Source of the DNA: Aurantibacter_A sp965215845
Lineage (GTDB): Bacteria; Bacteroidota; Bacteroidia; Flavobacteriales; Flavobacteriaceae
NCBI GenBank assembly: GCA_965215845.1
Contig: CBDCEL010000004.1
Location: forward strand, 930,001 to 994,000
DNA length: 64,000 bases
Direction: 5' to 3'
The notes under the pieces are model-generated. The model did no database searches. It was given only the letters and a program-made list of their open reading frames with translations, and had not been told where the DNA came from. Below, in pieces: positions 25,104 to 33,911 of the stretch. The translations under genes were made by a program, and so were the position numbers. The stretch's first letter is position 1; each line of letters starts with the position of its first letter.

Positions 25104-26032
25104 GCAACTTTTCAATTGCCATTCATGGTGGTGCCGGTACTTTGGTAAAAGGCATGATGACCCAAGAAAAAGAATTGGCCTATAAAAATGCATTGCAAAC
25201 TGCATTGAACCTAGGTTACGAAATTTTGGAAAATGGCGGGAGTGCGATCGACGCTGTTGAAAAGGCCGTCATTTCCTTAGAAAACTCGCCGCTGTTCAAT
25301 GCTGGCAAGGGAAGTGTCTTTACGGCCGAGGGTACCCACGAAATGGATGCCTCCATCATGGACGGCAAGACCTTGAATGCTGGGGCCGTTTCGTTGGTAT
25401 CGGAAATTAAAAATCCGATTGCATTGGCGCGTGATGTAATGGAAAAAAGTGAACATGTTTTTCTGGCTGCGGATGGCGCTATGAAATTCGCTAAAAAAAT
25501 GGGGCATGACCTTCTTGACGATTCCTATTTCTATGATGAGTTTAGACATAGGCAATGGCTCGACATCAAGGACACCGATAATTTTCAACTCGATCATTCC
25601 GCAAAGAAAGATTCGAAATTCGGTACTGTGGGAGCGGTCGCTTGTGACTGTGAGGGGAACTTGGCCGCCGCCACTTCCACGGGTGGCATGACCAACAAAC
25701 GATACGGCAGGGTCGGTGACAGTCCGATGATAGGTTCAGGCAATTATGCCAACAATACCACCTGCGCAGTTTCCTGTACGGGTAGTGGCGAATTTTTTAT
25801 CAAAGGGGTGATTGCCTATGATGTTTCCTGTTTGATGGAATTCAAAGGACTGACCTTGGGAGAAGCCGCTTCAGAAGTCATTCACAAACGAATACTGAAA
25901 ATCGGTGGCGATGGCGGATTAATTGCGGTAGACGCTAAAGGAAATATTGCAATGCCCTTCAATACGGAAGGAATGTACCGGGCCTGTAAATCGTCAAAAG
26001 GAAAAACCGAAACCGCAATCTATCGCGATTAA
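25100..26032 (+). CDS. iaaA: Isoaspartyl peptidase / type III L-asparaginase
   Basis: Ntn-hydrolase precursor that cleaves itself before a threonine to make alpha and beta subunits and then hydrolyses beta-aspartyl dipeptides. The cleavage site is in FGTVGAVACD, with the nucleophile Thr near residue 176; SIAIHGGAG at the N-terminus, NAGKGSVFT (near 73-81), and STGGMTNKRYGRVGDSP (near 194-210) are other family marks. 310 residues is normal. Its ATG overlaps the ypdA stop (ATGA). Given the cyanophycinase and cyanophycin synthetase next door, the natural substrate is probably beta-Asp-Arg released from cyanophycin, although degradation of damaged isoaspartyl peptides is the general role. Confidence 0.9.
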   Translation: MSNFSIAIHGGAGTLVKGMMTQEKELAYKNALQTALNLGYEILENGGSAIDAVEKAVISLENSPLFNAGKGSVFTAEGTHEMDASIMDGKTLNAGAVSLVSEIKNPIALARDVMEKSEHVFLAADGAMKFAKKMGHDLLDDSYFYDEFRHRQWLDIKDTDNFQLDHSAKKDSKFGTVGAVACDCEGNLAAATSTGGMTNKRYGRVGDSPMIGSGNYANNTTCAVSCTGSGEFFIKGVIAYDVSCLMEFKGLTLGEAASEVIHKRILKIGGDGGLIAVDAKGNIAMPFNTEGMYRACKSSKGKTETAIYRD

Positions 26033-26073
26033 GAGACTCCTTTGAAATGTGCGATTGGATTTTTTTAAGGGCC

Positions 26074-26934
26074 CTATACAAAAGGGGCGTCCATCGGCAA
26101 AACCGTGACCTCTCGGGTTTCAATGTTGTAACTATCGCTATTTGAAAGTACATGTACGACCAAATTGGTCATGGTCATGGGTGTGCCCTCTTTCAAAATC
26201 TTTTCGTTGTTATGGGTCAAGTTTTGGGCATCGAACACAATGACCATTCCTGAACCAATAACCTTGAACTCTTTTCCGTTCTTAATTATGAGTCCTGTGT
26301 CCTCTGCCAGCCCGATGCCCAAAAGATCGGGGAATTTGGCAACAGCTTCGGAGAGCCTTCCAAAACGGCCTCTTTGAATAAAATGGGTGTCTATCGTCAA
26401 CTCAGGAATCAGCCCGAGTCCGTTGTACATATTCACGGCTCCCTTTACGAAAGCCTCGGTGCTACTTCCCCCTGCAATCATTTCAGACGCCATGGCCATT
26501 GCCCCGGCACTTGTACCTGCGATCACAAACCCTTCTTCATTATGGTAACGATCAATTATAATCTTGTGAATTGTCGTATCAGCTATTCTTTCGGTAATCT
26601 TCGATTGATTTCCCCCGGAGAACATGATGCAGTCAGCCTTTTGAATCAATGAAATGGCGTTCGACCTTTCTGAATCCCTTCGGCTCGCAATATCAAGAAT
26701 AGTTACATCTTTGCATCCTAATTTCTTGAACGCCTTGGTATAGTTCCTTCCTACCTCGGCCGGGATACTGGAGGCCGTTGGGATAACGACAATCTTCGAA
26801 TCGACTCCACCCGCTTCCCTCACCACATGGGCCAAAATGCCCTCTTCGATGAATTCCAGCGTATAAACCTCATCATTGGCGATGCCCTTGTCTTCATTCC
26901 CCCCTATGGGTATCAACGTTCCTTTTATCCGCAT
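26074..26934 (-). CDS. cphB: Cyanophycinase
   Basis: Serine-type exopeptidase of the peptidase S51 family that cuts cyanophycin (multi-L-arginyl-poly-L-aspartate) to beta-Asp-Arg dipeptides. The 286-residue protein opens with GTLIPIGGNEDKG, carries the nucleophile elbow VIAGTSAGAMAMAS with Ser near residue 142, the FSGGNQSKIT segment near 112, and TIDTHFIQRGRFGRL near 178-192 with the catalytic-site histidine. No signal peptide is apparent, so it acts inside the cell. Its start is 98 bp from that of the divergent cyanophycin synthetase, with back-to-back promoter elements and a palindrome in the gap. Confidence 0.92.
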   Translation of the reverse strand: MRIKGTLIPIGGNEDKGIANDEVYTLEFIEEGILAHVVREAGGVDSKIVVIPTASSIPAEVGRNYTKAFKKLGCKDVTILDIASRRDSERSNAISLIQKADCIMFSGGNQSKITERIADTTIHKIIIDRYHNEEGFVIAGTSAGAMAMASEMIAGGSSTEAFVKGAVNMYNGLGLIPELTIDTHFIQRGRFGRLSEAVAKFPDLLGIGLAEDTGLIIKNGKEFKVIGSGMVIVFDAQNLTHNNEKILKEGTPMTMTNLVVHVLSNSDSYNIETREVTVLPMDAPFV

Positions 26935-26956
26935 TGAAAATTTTATTTTTCGAACG

Positions 26957-26964
26957 CAAAAATA
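26957..26964 (-). promoter_or_regulatory. -7 promoter element of cphB (minus strand)
   Basis: Reads TATTTTTG on the minus strand (CAAAAATA on plus) and lies 22 bp before the cphB start. Confidence 0.5.
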
Positions 26965-26965
26965 C

Positions 26966-26988
26966 GCCTATTGTTGCAAAAAATAGGC
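26966..26988. promoter_or_regulatory. 23-bp palindrome between cphB and cphA promoters
   Basis: GCCTATT (26966-26972) and its reverse complement AATAGGC (26982-26988) flank nine bases. The dyad lies exactly between the -7 element of cphB (26957-26964) and that of cphA (TATATTTA at 26989-26996), where one bound regulator could control both genes. The regulator is unknown. Confidence 0.45.
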
Positions 26989-26996
26989 TATATTTA
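26989..26996 (+). promoter_or_regulatory. -7 promoter element of cphA
   Basis: TATATTTA differs from TAnnTTTG in the last base only and lies 36 bp before the ATG at 27033. It begins directly after the 26966-26988 palindrome, so a protein bound there would be expected to affect initiation. Confidence 0.4.
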
Positions 26997-27032
26997 TGAG
27001 ATTGTGCCTTTTACAACAAAACAGAAAAAATT

Positions 27033-29669
27033 ATGAAAATAAGAGAGATAAATGCCATGCGGGGACCCAATTATTGGTCAGTTCGCCGCCATAAGTTAAT
27101 AGTGATGGTTCTTGATCTGGAGGAAATGGAAGAACTGCCAACCAATAAGGTTCCCGGTTTTGCGGAAAGGTTGAAGGCGATGTTTCCGAGCATGTATTCA
27201 CATCGATGTTCTGAAGGTTGTGAAGGTGGATTCTTCATGCGGGTAGACGAAGGTACTTGGATGGGTCATGTTATCGAGCATATAGCCCTTGAAATTCAAA
27301 CCTTGGCCGGTATGGATACAGGTTTCGGACGGACGAGAGGCTACGGTGAAAAAGGCGTTTATAATGTCGTGTTCTCATATATTGAGGAAAATGCCGGACG
27401 ATATGCGGCGGAAGCAGCCGTTCGAATTTGCGAGGCATTGATTGCGGGGGATGATTATGACATGGATGATGACATACAGCGTATGCGCGAATTACGTGAA
27501 GATCAGCGCCTTGGGCCAAGTACGGGATCAATTGTCGAAGAGGCTGAATCAAGGGGAATTCCATGGATACGTTTGAATAAATATTCGCTCTGTCAATTAG
27601 GTTACGGAGCCAATCAAAAGCGCATTCAAGCGACCGTAACCAGCGAGACCAGCAGTATCGGTGTAGAATTGGCCTGCGATAAGGAAGACACCAAATATCT
27701 TTTGGAACAGGCTGAGGTAGAGGTGCCCCGGGGAGATATTATCAGTAGGGAAAGTAGTTTGGAATCAGCGTGCAGATATGTTGGTTATCCGTTGGTCATC
27801 AAACCCATCGATGGGAATCACGGCAGGGGAATCACCGTCGATATAAATACCTACGAAGAGGCATTGGAAGGGTTTCGGGCCGCCAAGGAGGTCTCTAGAA
27901 GGGTAATCGTAGAGAAATATATTACCGGTGAAGATTATCGCTTGTTAGTAATCAACAATGTTTTTGTGGCCGCTGCCAAACGTACGCCTGCCCACATCAT
28001 CGGAGACGGAAAATCGACAATCGAAGAATTGGTCGCTGAGGTAAACACCGACCCACGTCGTGGCTACGGACATGAGAAAGAACTGACCGCGATTACCATA
28101 AATGATTTGACCAAGACAATCATTGCAGACGCAGGATACGAAGTGGACTCCGTTCTCGCAGAAGGCGAAAAGTTGATCTTAAAGGATACGGCCAACCTAA
28201 GTACGGGTGGTACGGCAGAAGATGTTACCGATATCGTGCATCCGGCCAATGTTGCGATGGCCGAGCGTATTTCGAAAATCATCGATTTGGACATCTGTGG
28301 AATAGACGTGATGACCAACGATATCAGTAGACCGCTTTCCGAAACGGGAGGGGCGGTACTCGAGGTCAATGCCGGGCCGGGTTTTCGAATGCATTTAGCA
28401 CCTACGATAGGTCTCCCAAGAAATGTGGCAGCACCCGTCATCGATAAATTATTCCCGCAGCAGGGTGATACCGGTAGAATTCCGATTGTGGCCATTACCG
28501 GCACCAATGGAAAGACAACAACAAGTCGACTGATTTCCCATATAGCCAAGATGAGCGGATACCGAGTAGGCTATACCACAAGCGATGGGGTGTACATTCA
28601 AAATCGATTGCTGATGAAGGGCGATTGCACTGGACCTCAAAGTGCGGAATTCGTACTGAAAGATCCCACTGTAAATTTCGCGGTACTCGAATGTGCAAGA
28701 GGTGGTATGCTCAGAGCGGGGCTCGGATTTAAAAACTGTGATATCGGCATCGTCACCAACGTCGCCGCCGATCATTTAGGTCTTAAGGGTATTCATACCA
28801 TAGAACAATTGGCCAAGGTCAAAGGAGTCGTGCCAGAGACGGTCATGCCCGAGGGCTATGCAATTCTGAATGCCGATGACGACTTGGTCTATGATATGCG
28901 CAAAGGGCTGAACTGCAACGTCGCGCTTTTCTCAATGGACGAAGAAAACCCCAGAATCAAAGCCCTTCAGCGAATCGGAGGAATCACGGCGGTCTATGAA
29001 AATGGATTCGTGACACTCTGCAGGGGCACTTGGAAAATGCGTATCATGAGGGCCGAGAACATTCCATTGACCTATGGAGGCAGGGCTACCTTTATGATCC
29101 AGAATATTCTTCCGGCAATTATTGCGGCAAATGTGAAGGGAATCAGTATAGAAGATATGAAAGCTGCTTTAGAGACCTTTATTCCTTCGGCTTCACAGAC
29201 CCCTGGCAGGTTGAATCTATTCCAGTTCGAGGAATTTCAGATATTGCTCGATTACGCCCACAATCCGGCCGGTATGCGTGCACTCCATAATTTCATCGAT
29301 CAGTTGGAGGTCTCGCATAAAGTCGGAATTATTGCGGGTATAGGGGATCGTAGAGAGGAAGACAACAATGAGATCGGTAGCTTGGCCGCCGAAATGTTCG
29401 ATGAAATCATCATCCGACAGGATAAACATCTTAGGGGAAAAACCGAAGAGGAACTGATTGGAATGTTGGAGGCCGGAATCAAAAACTCAAAACAAAAGGT
29501 GAAGACCACCATAATTCCTTCAGAGGAAGAGGCAATCAAGCATGCCGTTAAAAATGCCAAAAAGAACTCATTGATCGTATTATGCAGCGATGTGGTGCCT
29601 GATGCTCTTGACCTGGTAAAAAAGTTGAAGGAACAAGAAGCCCTTGGCGAACCGGAATTGGCCGAGTAA
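27033..29669 (+). CDS. cphA: Cyanophycin synthetase
   Basis: ATP-dependent polymerase that builds cyanophycin by adding Asp to the backbone and Arg to each side chain. The 878-residue protein has the N-terminal domain (about 1-160), the ATP-grasp domain that adds Asp (about 200-470, with KPIDGNHGRGITVDI and EVNAGPGFRMHLAP), and the Mur-ligase-like domain that adds Arg (about 488-870, with the P-loop ITGTNGKTTTSRL near 491-503 and the DYAHNPAGM segment near 743). Length fits type I cyanophycin synthetases. The lysine/glycine ATP-binding residues look intact, so the enzyme is probably active. Divergent from cphB and followed by a 163-bp gap. Confidence 0.95.
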   Translation: MKIREINAMRGPNYWSVRRHKLIVMVLDLEEMEELPTNKVPGFAERLKAMFPSMYSHRCSEGCEGGFFMRVDEGTWMGHVIEHIALEIQTLAGMDTGFGRTRGYGEKGVYNVVFSYIEENAGRYAAEAAVRICEALIAGDDYDMDDDIQRMRELREDQRLGPSTGSIVEEAESRGIPWIRLNKYSLCQLGYGANQKRIQATVTSETSSIGVELACDKEDTKYLLEQAEVEVPRGDIISRESSLESACRYVGYPLVIKPIDGNHGRGITVDINTYEEALEGFRAAKEVSRRVIVEKYITGEDYRLLVINNVFVAAAKRTPAHIIGDGKSTIEELVAEVNTDPRRGYGHEKELTAITINDLTKTIIADAGYEVDSVLAEGEKLILKDTANLSTGGTAEDVTDIVHPANVAMAERISKIIDLDICGIDVMTNDISRPLSETGGAVLEVNAGPGFRMHLAPTIGLPRNVAAPVIDKLFPQQGDTGRIPIVAITGTNGKTTTSRLISHIAKMSGYRVGYTTSDGVYIQNRLLMKGDCTGPQSAEFVLKDPTVNFAVLECARGGMLRAGLGFKNCDIGIVTNVAADHLGLKGIHTIEQLAKVKGVVPETVMPEGYAILNADDDLVYDMRKGLNCNVALFSMDEENPRIKALQRIGGITAVYENGFVTLCRGTWKMRIMRAENIPLTYGGRATFMIQNILPAIIAANVKGISIEDMKAALETFIPSASQTPGRLNLFQFEEFQILLDYAHNPAGMRALHNFIDQLEVSHKVGIIAGIGDRREEDNNEIGSLAAEMFDEIIIRQDKHLRGKTEEELIGMLEAGIKNSKQKVKTTIIPSEEEAIKHAVKNAKKNSLIVLCSDVVPDALDLVKKLKEQEALGEPELAE

Positions 29670-29832
29670 GCGACTTTTGCCAAAATTAAAATATCCCTGA
29701 TTTCAGGGAGTGTTCATTCACTATTATTGGTATTCTTACGTTATTGGTAATGGGCGAACTTTGTTTTACCATTTGAACCAATTGATTTGATACGTATTTA
29801 TCCCTTCGGCTAAATCGTGTTACGGCCAAAAA

Positions 29833-31815
29833 GTGAAAAAAAAGAAAAGGCAGTTAGGCATTGCAAGTCAAGTCCTTACAAAGGGCCTGTTGCCGCTATT
29901 GTGCTTCTATATATGCCCTTTTTTTGCACAATCCGATTCCCTGGGTCAAAGTTCGAATCAAAACGATAAAATTTGGTTCTCCACCATTCCCAATACGAAA
30001 CAGAAATCCTTGGAACCTTATTACAAGGCGTTGAAGACTGCCGCTTATGGCACACAGCGTTTCTCGGTGATCGAACAGTTGGCCGCCTATCATATTGATC
30101 AAGCAAATACTGATTCCATTTTGTATTATGGCAGTCTCTACCGAAAAGAATTAGAGTTTTGGGACAGACCGGCCGATGACAAAAAACAACACTATTCCAA
30201 GGCAAGTTACATGCTAGGCGTTGGCAACCGATATAATGGACTATTGGACAACAGTATTAAATGGCACATCAACGGCATTACAAGTGGGGCGGAAGGCAAT
30301 AGTCCGGAAGGGATATATACGAACAAGATAGGGCTGGCAAAAATCTATATATTAAAGCAACAACAAGAAAAAGCCATCTCGGTTCTTGAAGAGGGGCTGT
30401 CTGCCTATGAAGATGAACTTCCCCTACTCACCAATGAGGCATTGATTTGCCTTGGGGATGCCAACTTCAATTTAGAGGACTTATACGAGGCAAAATCCTA
30501 TTACGAAAAGGCCCTTGAAGGGGCTATAAAATATGGAGACCTGACCCAAGAACTGGAAGTCAATCTCAAATTGGGAAGACTGGCCGAAGCCGAAGGTGAT
30601 TATAATCAAGCTTTCAACCTTTATAACGAGACCCGGGAAAAGGGCTTGGAAGCAGGCGTTACCGTATTCTATTTCGAGGGAACCATTCGCGTGGCCCATC
30701 TTTTTTACAAGGAAAAGAACTATGAGGCGGCCACCGCCGCCTTATCGATTGCCTATGTAAATGCCATTGAACGTGACAACCTCGACTACCAAAAAGAGGT
30801 GTTGGATATTCAGAGAAGAACCTTTGCGGCCACAGGCGACTACCAGAATGCCTATGCGGTAATGACCCAATTAGATGGAGTGGAATCACAAATTGGCGTT
30901 CAACAGCAACAACGCATCAACAAAGAGCTCGAGGTCGAATATGAGACCTTACAAAAGGAAAAGGAAATTACCGCCTTACAAGAAGATCAATTGCTAAAAA
31001 CCGCCGAACTCGAACGACAAAAGACCATCAAATATGCATTTTTGATCGGCTTTCTCGTTATTCTGATTCCGATCTTGGGATTGCTCTATGTCTATTATCA
31101 AAAGATACAAGCACAAAGCCAACTGTCAAGGCAACAGAAAGAGCTGAATGCACAAAAGATGGCCGCCCTAAAGCAAGAACAGGAGCTGAACCTGATAAAA
31201 GCTTCCATCGAAGGGCAGGACGAGGAACGCGGGCGAATCGCCCAAGAACTGCACGACAGTATCGGTGGTAATTTAGCGGGAATAAAACTGCAAATGGCAA
31301 GTTTAAATGGGGATACCTCAAAATATAAAGACATTGCCGATCAGTTGGATGAAACCTATCAGTTGGTACGTGATATTTCACATTCGTTGATTCCCCAAAA
31401 GTTCAAGCAAAATGCCTTTAGCGGTCTAATCGATGAATATTTAAAATCGATTTCCGGCACAGGGGAACTGCAAATCAGTTTTTATGCGCATCCTGAAGAA
31501 GAAATCAACAAAGTAGGGGAGGTAGTGCAAATGGAACTTTTTAAAATCATTCAAGAATTGATGACGAACACCTTGAAACATGCAGAGGCCAAAAAAGTCG
31601 ATATTCACCTAAGCTTGATCGATAGCGAACTCTCACTTTTGTTCGAGGATGACGGAAAAGGTTTTGATGAGCTCGGTACAGATGGAATCGGCTTTAAAAA
31701 TATGAAAAACAGGATTCGAGACCTATCTGGGAGCATCAATATTGATTCCATCAAAAACAGGGGGACAGTCGTATCTGTAGAAATTCCAACAAAAACCAAT
31801 GACCATGCCGTATAA
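29833..31815 (+). CDS. TPR-containing sensor histidine kinase (HisKA_3 type)
   Basis: Two-component sensor of 660 residues. A signal peptide (LLPLLCFYICPFFAQ) is followed by an extracytoplasmic region of TPR-like helical pairs (about 60-340), a charged coiled coil (about 345-400), one membrane helix (about 402-424, FLIGFLVILIPILGLLYVYY) and a second coiled coil. The phosphoacceptor helix DEERGRIAQELHDSIGGNLAG has its His near residue 474, followed by the HATPase domain with N-box ELMTNTLKHA (near 574) and GIGFKNM near 619. This is the NarX/LytS-like class common in Bacteroidota. The start is a GTG at 29833. It overlaps the response regulator by 17 bp. The signal sensed is unknown. Confidence 0.88.
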   Translation: MKKKKRQLGIASQVLTKGLLPLLCFYICPFFAQSDSLGQSSNQNDKIWFSTIPNTKQKSLEPYYKALKTAAYGTQRFSVIEQLAAYHIDQANTDSILYYGSLYRKELEFWDRPADDKKQHYSKASYMLGVGNRYNGLLDNSIKWHINGITSGAEGNSPEGIYTNKIGLAKIYILKQQQEKAISVLEEGLSAYEDELPLLTNEALICLGDANFNLEDLYEAKSYYEKALEGAIKYGDLTQELEVNLKLGRLAEAEGDYNQAFNLYNETREKGLEAGVTVFYFEGTIRVAHLFYKEKNYEAATAALSIAYVNAIERDNLDYQKEVLDIQRRTFAATGDYQNAYAVMTQLDGVESQIGVQQQQRINKELEVEYETLQKEKEITALQEDQLLKTAELERQKTIKYAFLIGFLVILIPILGLLYVYYQKIQAQSQLSRQQKELNAQKMAALKQEQELNLIKASIEGQDEERGRIAQELHDSIGGNLAGIKLQMASLNGDTSKYKDIADQLDETYQLVRDISHSLIPQKFKQNAFSGLIDEYLKSISGTGELQISFYAHPEEEINKVGEVVQMELFKIIQELMTNTLKHAEAKKVDIHLSLIDSELSLLFEDDGKGFDELGTDGIGFKNMKNRIRDLSGSINIDSIKNRGTVVSVEIPTKTNDHAV

Positions 31816-32449
31816 TCTAATCATAGCCGACGACCATAAAATGTTCATCGACGGGCTGCTAAGTATTTTAAAGGAGGCCCCCGAGTTTTCGGTTACAACC
31901 ACAGCCAAAAACGGGGCGCAGGTCATAAAATATCTCGATATCAACGGTACGGACAATTTGCATTTGCTTATTACCGATTTGACCATGCCCGAAATGGACG
32001 GTATCGAACTCAATAAAATAGTAAAGGAAAAATATTCTACCTTAAAGACTTTGGTCGTGAGTATGCATATCGATGGGGGCATGATCGATAAATTGATACG
32101 CCACAATGTAGATGGCTATGTGCCCAAAAATGCCGAAAAAGAAGAGTTATTGAATGCGATGCGCACCATTTGCGAAGGGGAAAAATACTTCTCACCAGAA
32201 ATAAAAAGGGCCTACACCGATGCCATGTTCGAAAACAAAAAGCAAGAAGAGGTGCAATTGACAGACCGCGAAAAAGAGGTTCTCAAATTAATAGCCGAGG
32301 AAAACACCACCCAAGAAATCGCCGATAAGCTCTTTTTAAGTAAGCACACCATAGAAAGTTATCGTAAAAACCTAATCTCAAAATTGCAGGTCAAGAATTT
32401 GGCAGGTCTGACCAAGCAAGCCATTAAAAGGAAGCTCGTCGATGACTGA
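31799..32449 (+). CDS. NarL/FixJ-family response regulator
   Basis: Partner of the overlapping kinase. The 216-residue protein has a receiver domain (about 4-125) with acidic pocket DD at 11-12, phosphoacceptor Asp60 in LITDLTMPEMDG and the conserved Lys in VPKNAEKEELL near 113, then a LuxR-type helix-turn-helix (about 147-212, LTDREKEVLKLIAEENTTQEIADKLFLSKHTIESYR). Targets are unknown; neighbouring genes such as cphA are candidates only because of proximity. Translation is probably coupled to the kinase gene. Confidence 0.92.
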   Translation: MTMPYNLIIADDHKMFIDGLLSILKEAPEFSVTTTAKNGAQVIKYLDINGTDNLHLLITDLTMPEMDGIELNKIVKEKYSTLKTLVVSMHIDGGMIDKLIRHNVDGYVPKNAEKEELLNAMRTICEGEKYFSPEIKRAYTDAMFENKKQEEVQLTDREKEVLKLIAEENTTQEIADKLFLSKHTIESYRKNLISKLQVKNLAGLTKQAIKRKLVDD

Positions 32450-32756
32450 AGATTGCGTATTGGTATTTCCGAACAATCGGTCAATACACATGTCAAAATT
32501 CGATTCGTCATTCAGAATGACCCTCATAAGCCGTTCTGAAACCTATCCTCTATAAGCATCTGAACCCATGGCAAATACGGTTGGCGGTTTTTCGTACTTC
32601 TCCCCAGTTACGCTATAAGGTTCTGGCCTCCTTATTTCTTTGAAAATTGAAGTCCCGGTGCTACCTTAAATAGAGCTGGTGTGTTAAGTAATTATGGAGC
32701 AGAACGACATATTGATTATTATTCGTAATATGTATAGCTTTCATAAATAAAAAATC
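32450..32756. other. Gene-free stretch, possible gene remnant on the minus strand
   Basis: No intact gene. On the minus strand, codons from 32665 to 32450 read as two protein-like pieces in one frame (about 40 and 31 residues, including RRPEPYSVTGEKYEKPPTV and SERLMRVILNDESNFDMC) split by one TAG at 32545-32543. This may be the remains of a gene, or chance. No promoter or terminator was recognised. Confidence 0.3.
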
Positions 32757-33032
32757 ATGGGAAACTTCTTTGGTCGACTTTTCAAGAATAAGAAAACGGA
32801 TGAATTTGGTAACGCTCCCGAAGGCCTTTGTCCCAATTGTTGGGGAAATCAAGAATATAGGGAAGTCATCAGGGAAAAATACAAAGACTTACAGATAGCC
32901 GTGAACAATCATGAAAGCAAACACGCCTTTATACAAGATTTTGTGGTTACACGTCTGAATGGAATCAAACTAAAGAGTTGGGTTCATGGCCTCGAATGTC
33001 CCACGTGCAAAGTGAGTTATAAGGACAAATAA
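32757..33032 (+). CDS. Small protein with two CxxC pairs (zinc ribbon-like)
   Basis: A 91-residue protein that I do not recognise by name. It begins MGNFFGRLFKNKK and has LCPNCWGNQEY near residue 31 and LECPTCKVSYKD near residue 81; the two CxxC pairs about 48 residues apart could bind one zinc. Between them is a basic/acidic helical stretch. No signal peptide or membrane segment, so cytoplasmic. The gene is separated from its neighbours by more than 100 bp on both sides. Confidence 0.7.
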   Translation: MGNFFGRLFKNKKTDEFGNAPEGLCPNCWGNQEYREVIREKYKDLQIAVNNHESKHAFIQDFVVTRLNGIKLKSWVHGLECPTCKVSYKDK

Positions 33033-33146
33033 TATAAGTTTTTTGCGACCAATTGTTTTACTTGACGAATCAACGAATTGGTGGAATGAACGGCCCCAGC
33101 CCAATACCATGGAATAAAATATTTTACTAACGCTAAAAATGCTCTC

Positions 33147-33905
33147 ATGTCACAACAACTAAAAAAAATGACGGAACACCAATGTTCCAGCGCACCTGCA
33201 ACTTATGATGACCTCAAAGTACTTTTTCTAAACTGTACTTTAAACAGAACTCCGGTATTGTCGCATACGGAGGGACTTATTGGCGTGGCCCAACGGATTT
33301 TTGAGGCCAACGGAGTGGAGACCAAAGTAATTCGTCCGGTGGATTATACGATTCCCGCAGGCCTGGGGCTAGATATGTCAAAAACCCCCGAATGGGAAAA
33401 AGACGATTGGCCCATGCTACAAAAGGAAGTGGATGCCTGCGATATTTTAATATTATGTACATCCGTTTGGCTTGGTGAAAAATCCTCGGTATGCAATCGT
33501 GTACTCGAACGCATGTATGGCTACACCCATCAATTCAACGCCAAAGGTCAGTACAGGGATTATGATAAGGTAGGTGCCACCCTGATTACCGGAAATGAAG
33601 ATGGTGTAAAACATTGCGCCATGAACATTCTGTTCTCACTTTCCCATATCGGGTACACGGTTCCACCACAGGCCGATGCCGGATGGATGGGCGAGGCCGG
33701 ACCCGGGCCTTCTTATCGGGACGAGGGTTCAGGTGGACCTGAGAACGATTTTACGAATCGAAACACCACTTTTCTAGTTTGGAACTGTCTACATTTAGCA
33801 CGAATGCTCAAGGATAACGGGGGCATTCCGGCCCATGGAAATCAACCCGATGAATGGAGTGCAGGTTGTAGGGCCGGTTTTGATAGTCCCGAACACAAAA
33901 GGTAA
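33147..33905 (+). CDS. Flavodoxin-like NAD(P)H-dependent oxidoreductase
   Basis: A 252-residue flavodoxin-fold protein. The N-terminal strand and FMN phosphate loop appear as KVLFLNCTLNRTPVLSHTEGL (near residues 25-45), CDILILCTSVWLGEKSSVCNRVLERM (near 98-123) matches the second flavin loop of NADPH-dependent FMN reductases, and GATLITGNEDGVKHCAMNI (near 146-164) the third. The C-terminal third (GEAGPGPSYRDEG) is an extension found in many of these. Physiological role unknown. The next gene begins 6 bp after its stop, suggesting a two-gene operon. Confidence 0.8.
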   Translation: MSQQLKKMTEHQCSSAPATYDDLKVLFLNCTLNRTPVLSHTEGLIGVAQRIFEANGVETKVIRPVDYTIPAGLGLDMSKTPEWEKDDWPMLQKEVDACDILILCTSVWLGEKSSVCNRVLERMYGYTHQFNAKGQYRDYDKVGATLITGNEDGVKHCAMNILFSLSHIGYTVPPQADAGWMGEAGPGPSYRDEGSGGPENDFTNRNTTFLVWNCLHLARMLKDNGGIPAHGNQPDEWSAGCRAGFDSPEHKR

Positions 33906-33911
33906 CGGCTC

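Noticed and set aside
28064..28549. 161-codon open frame on the minus strand inside cphA
   Set aside because: It is antisense to a well-conserved ATP-grasp region, has no family similarity by eye, and its composition mirrors the real gene.
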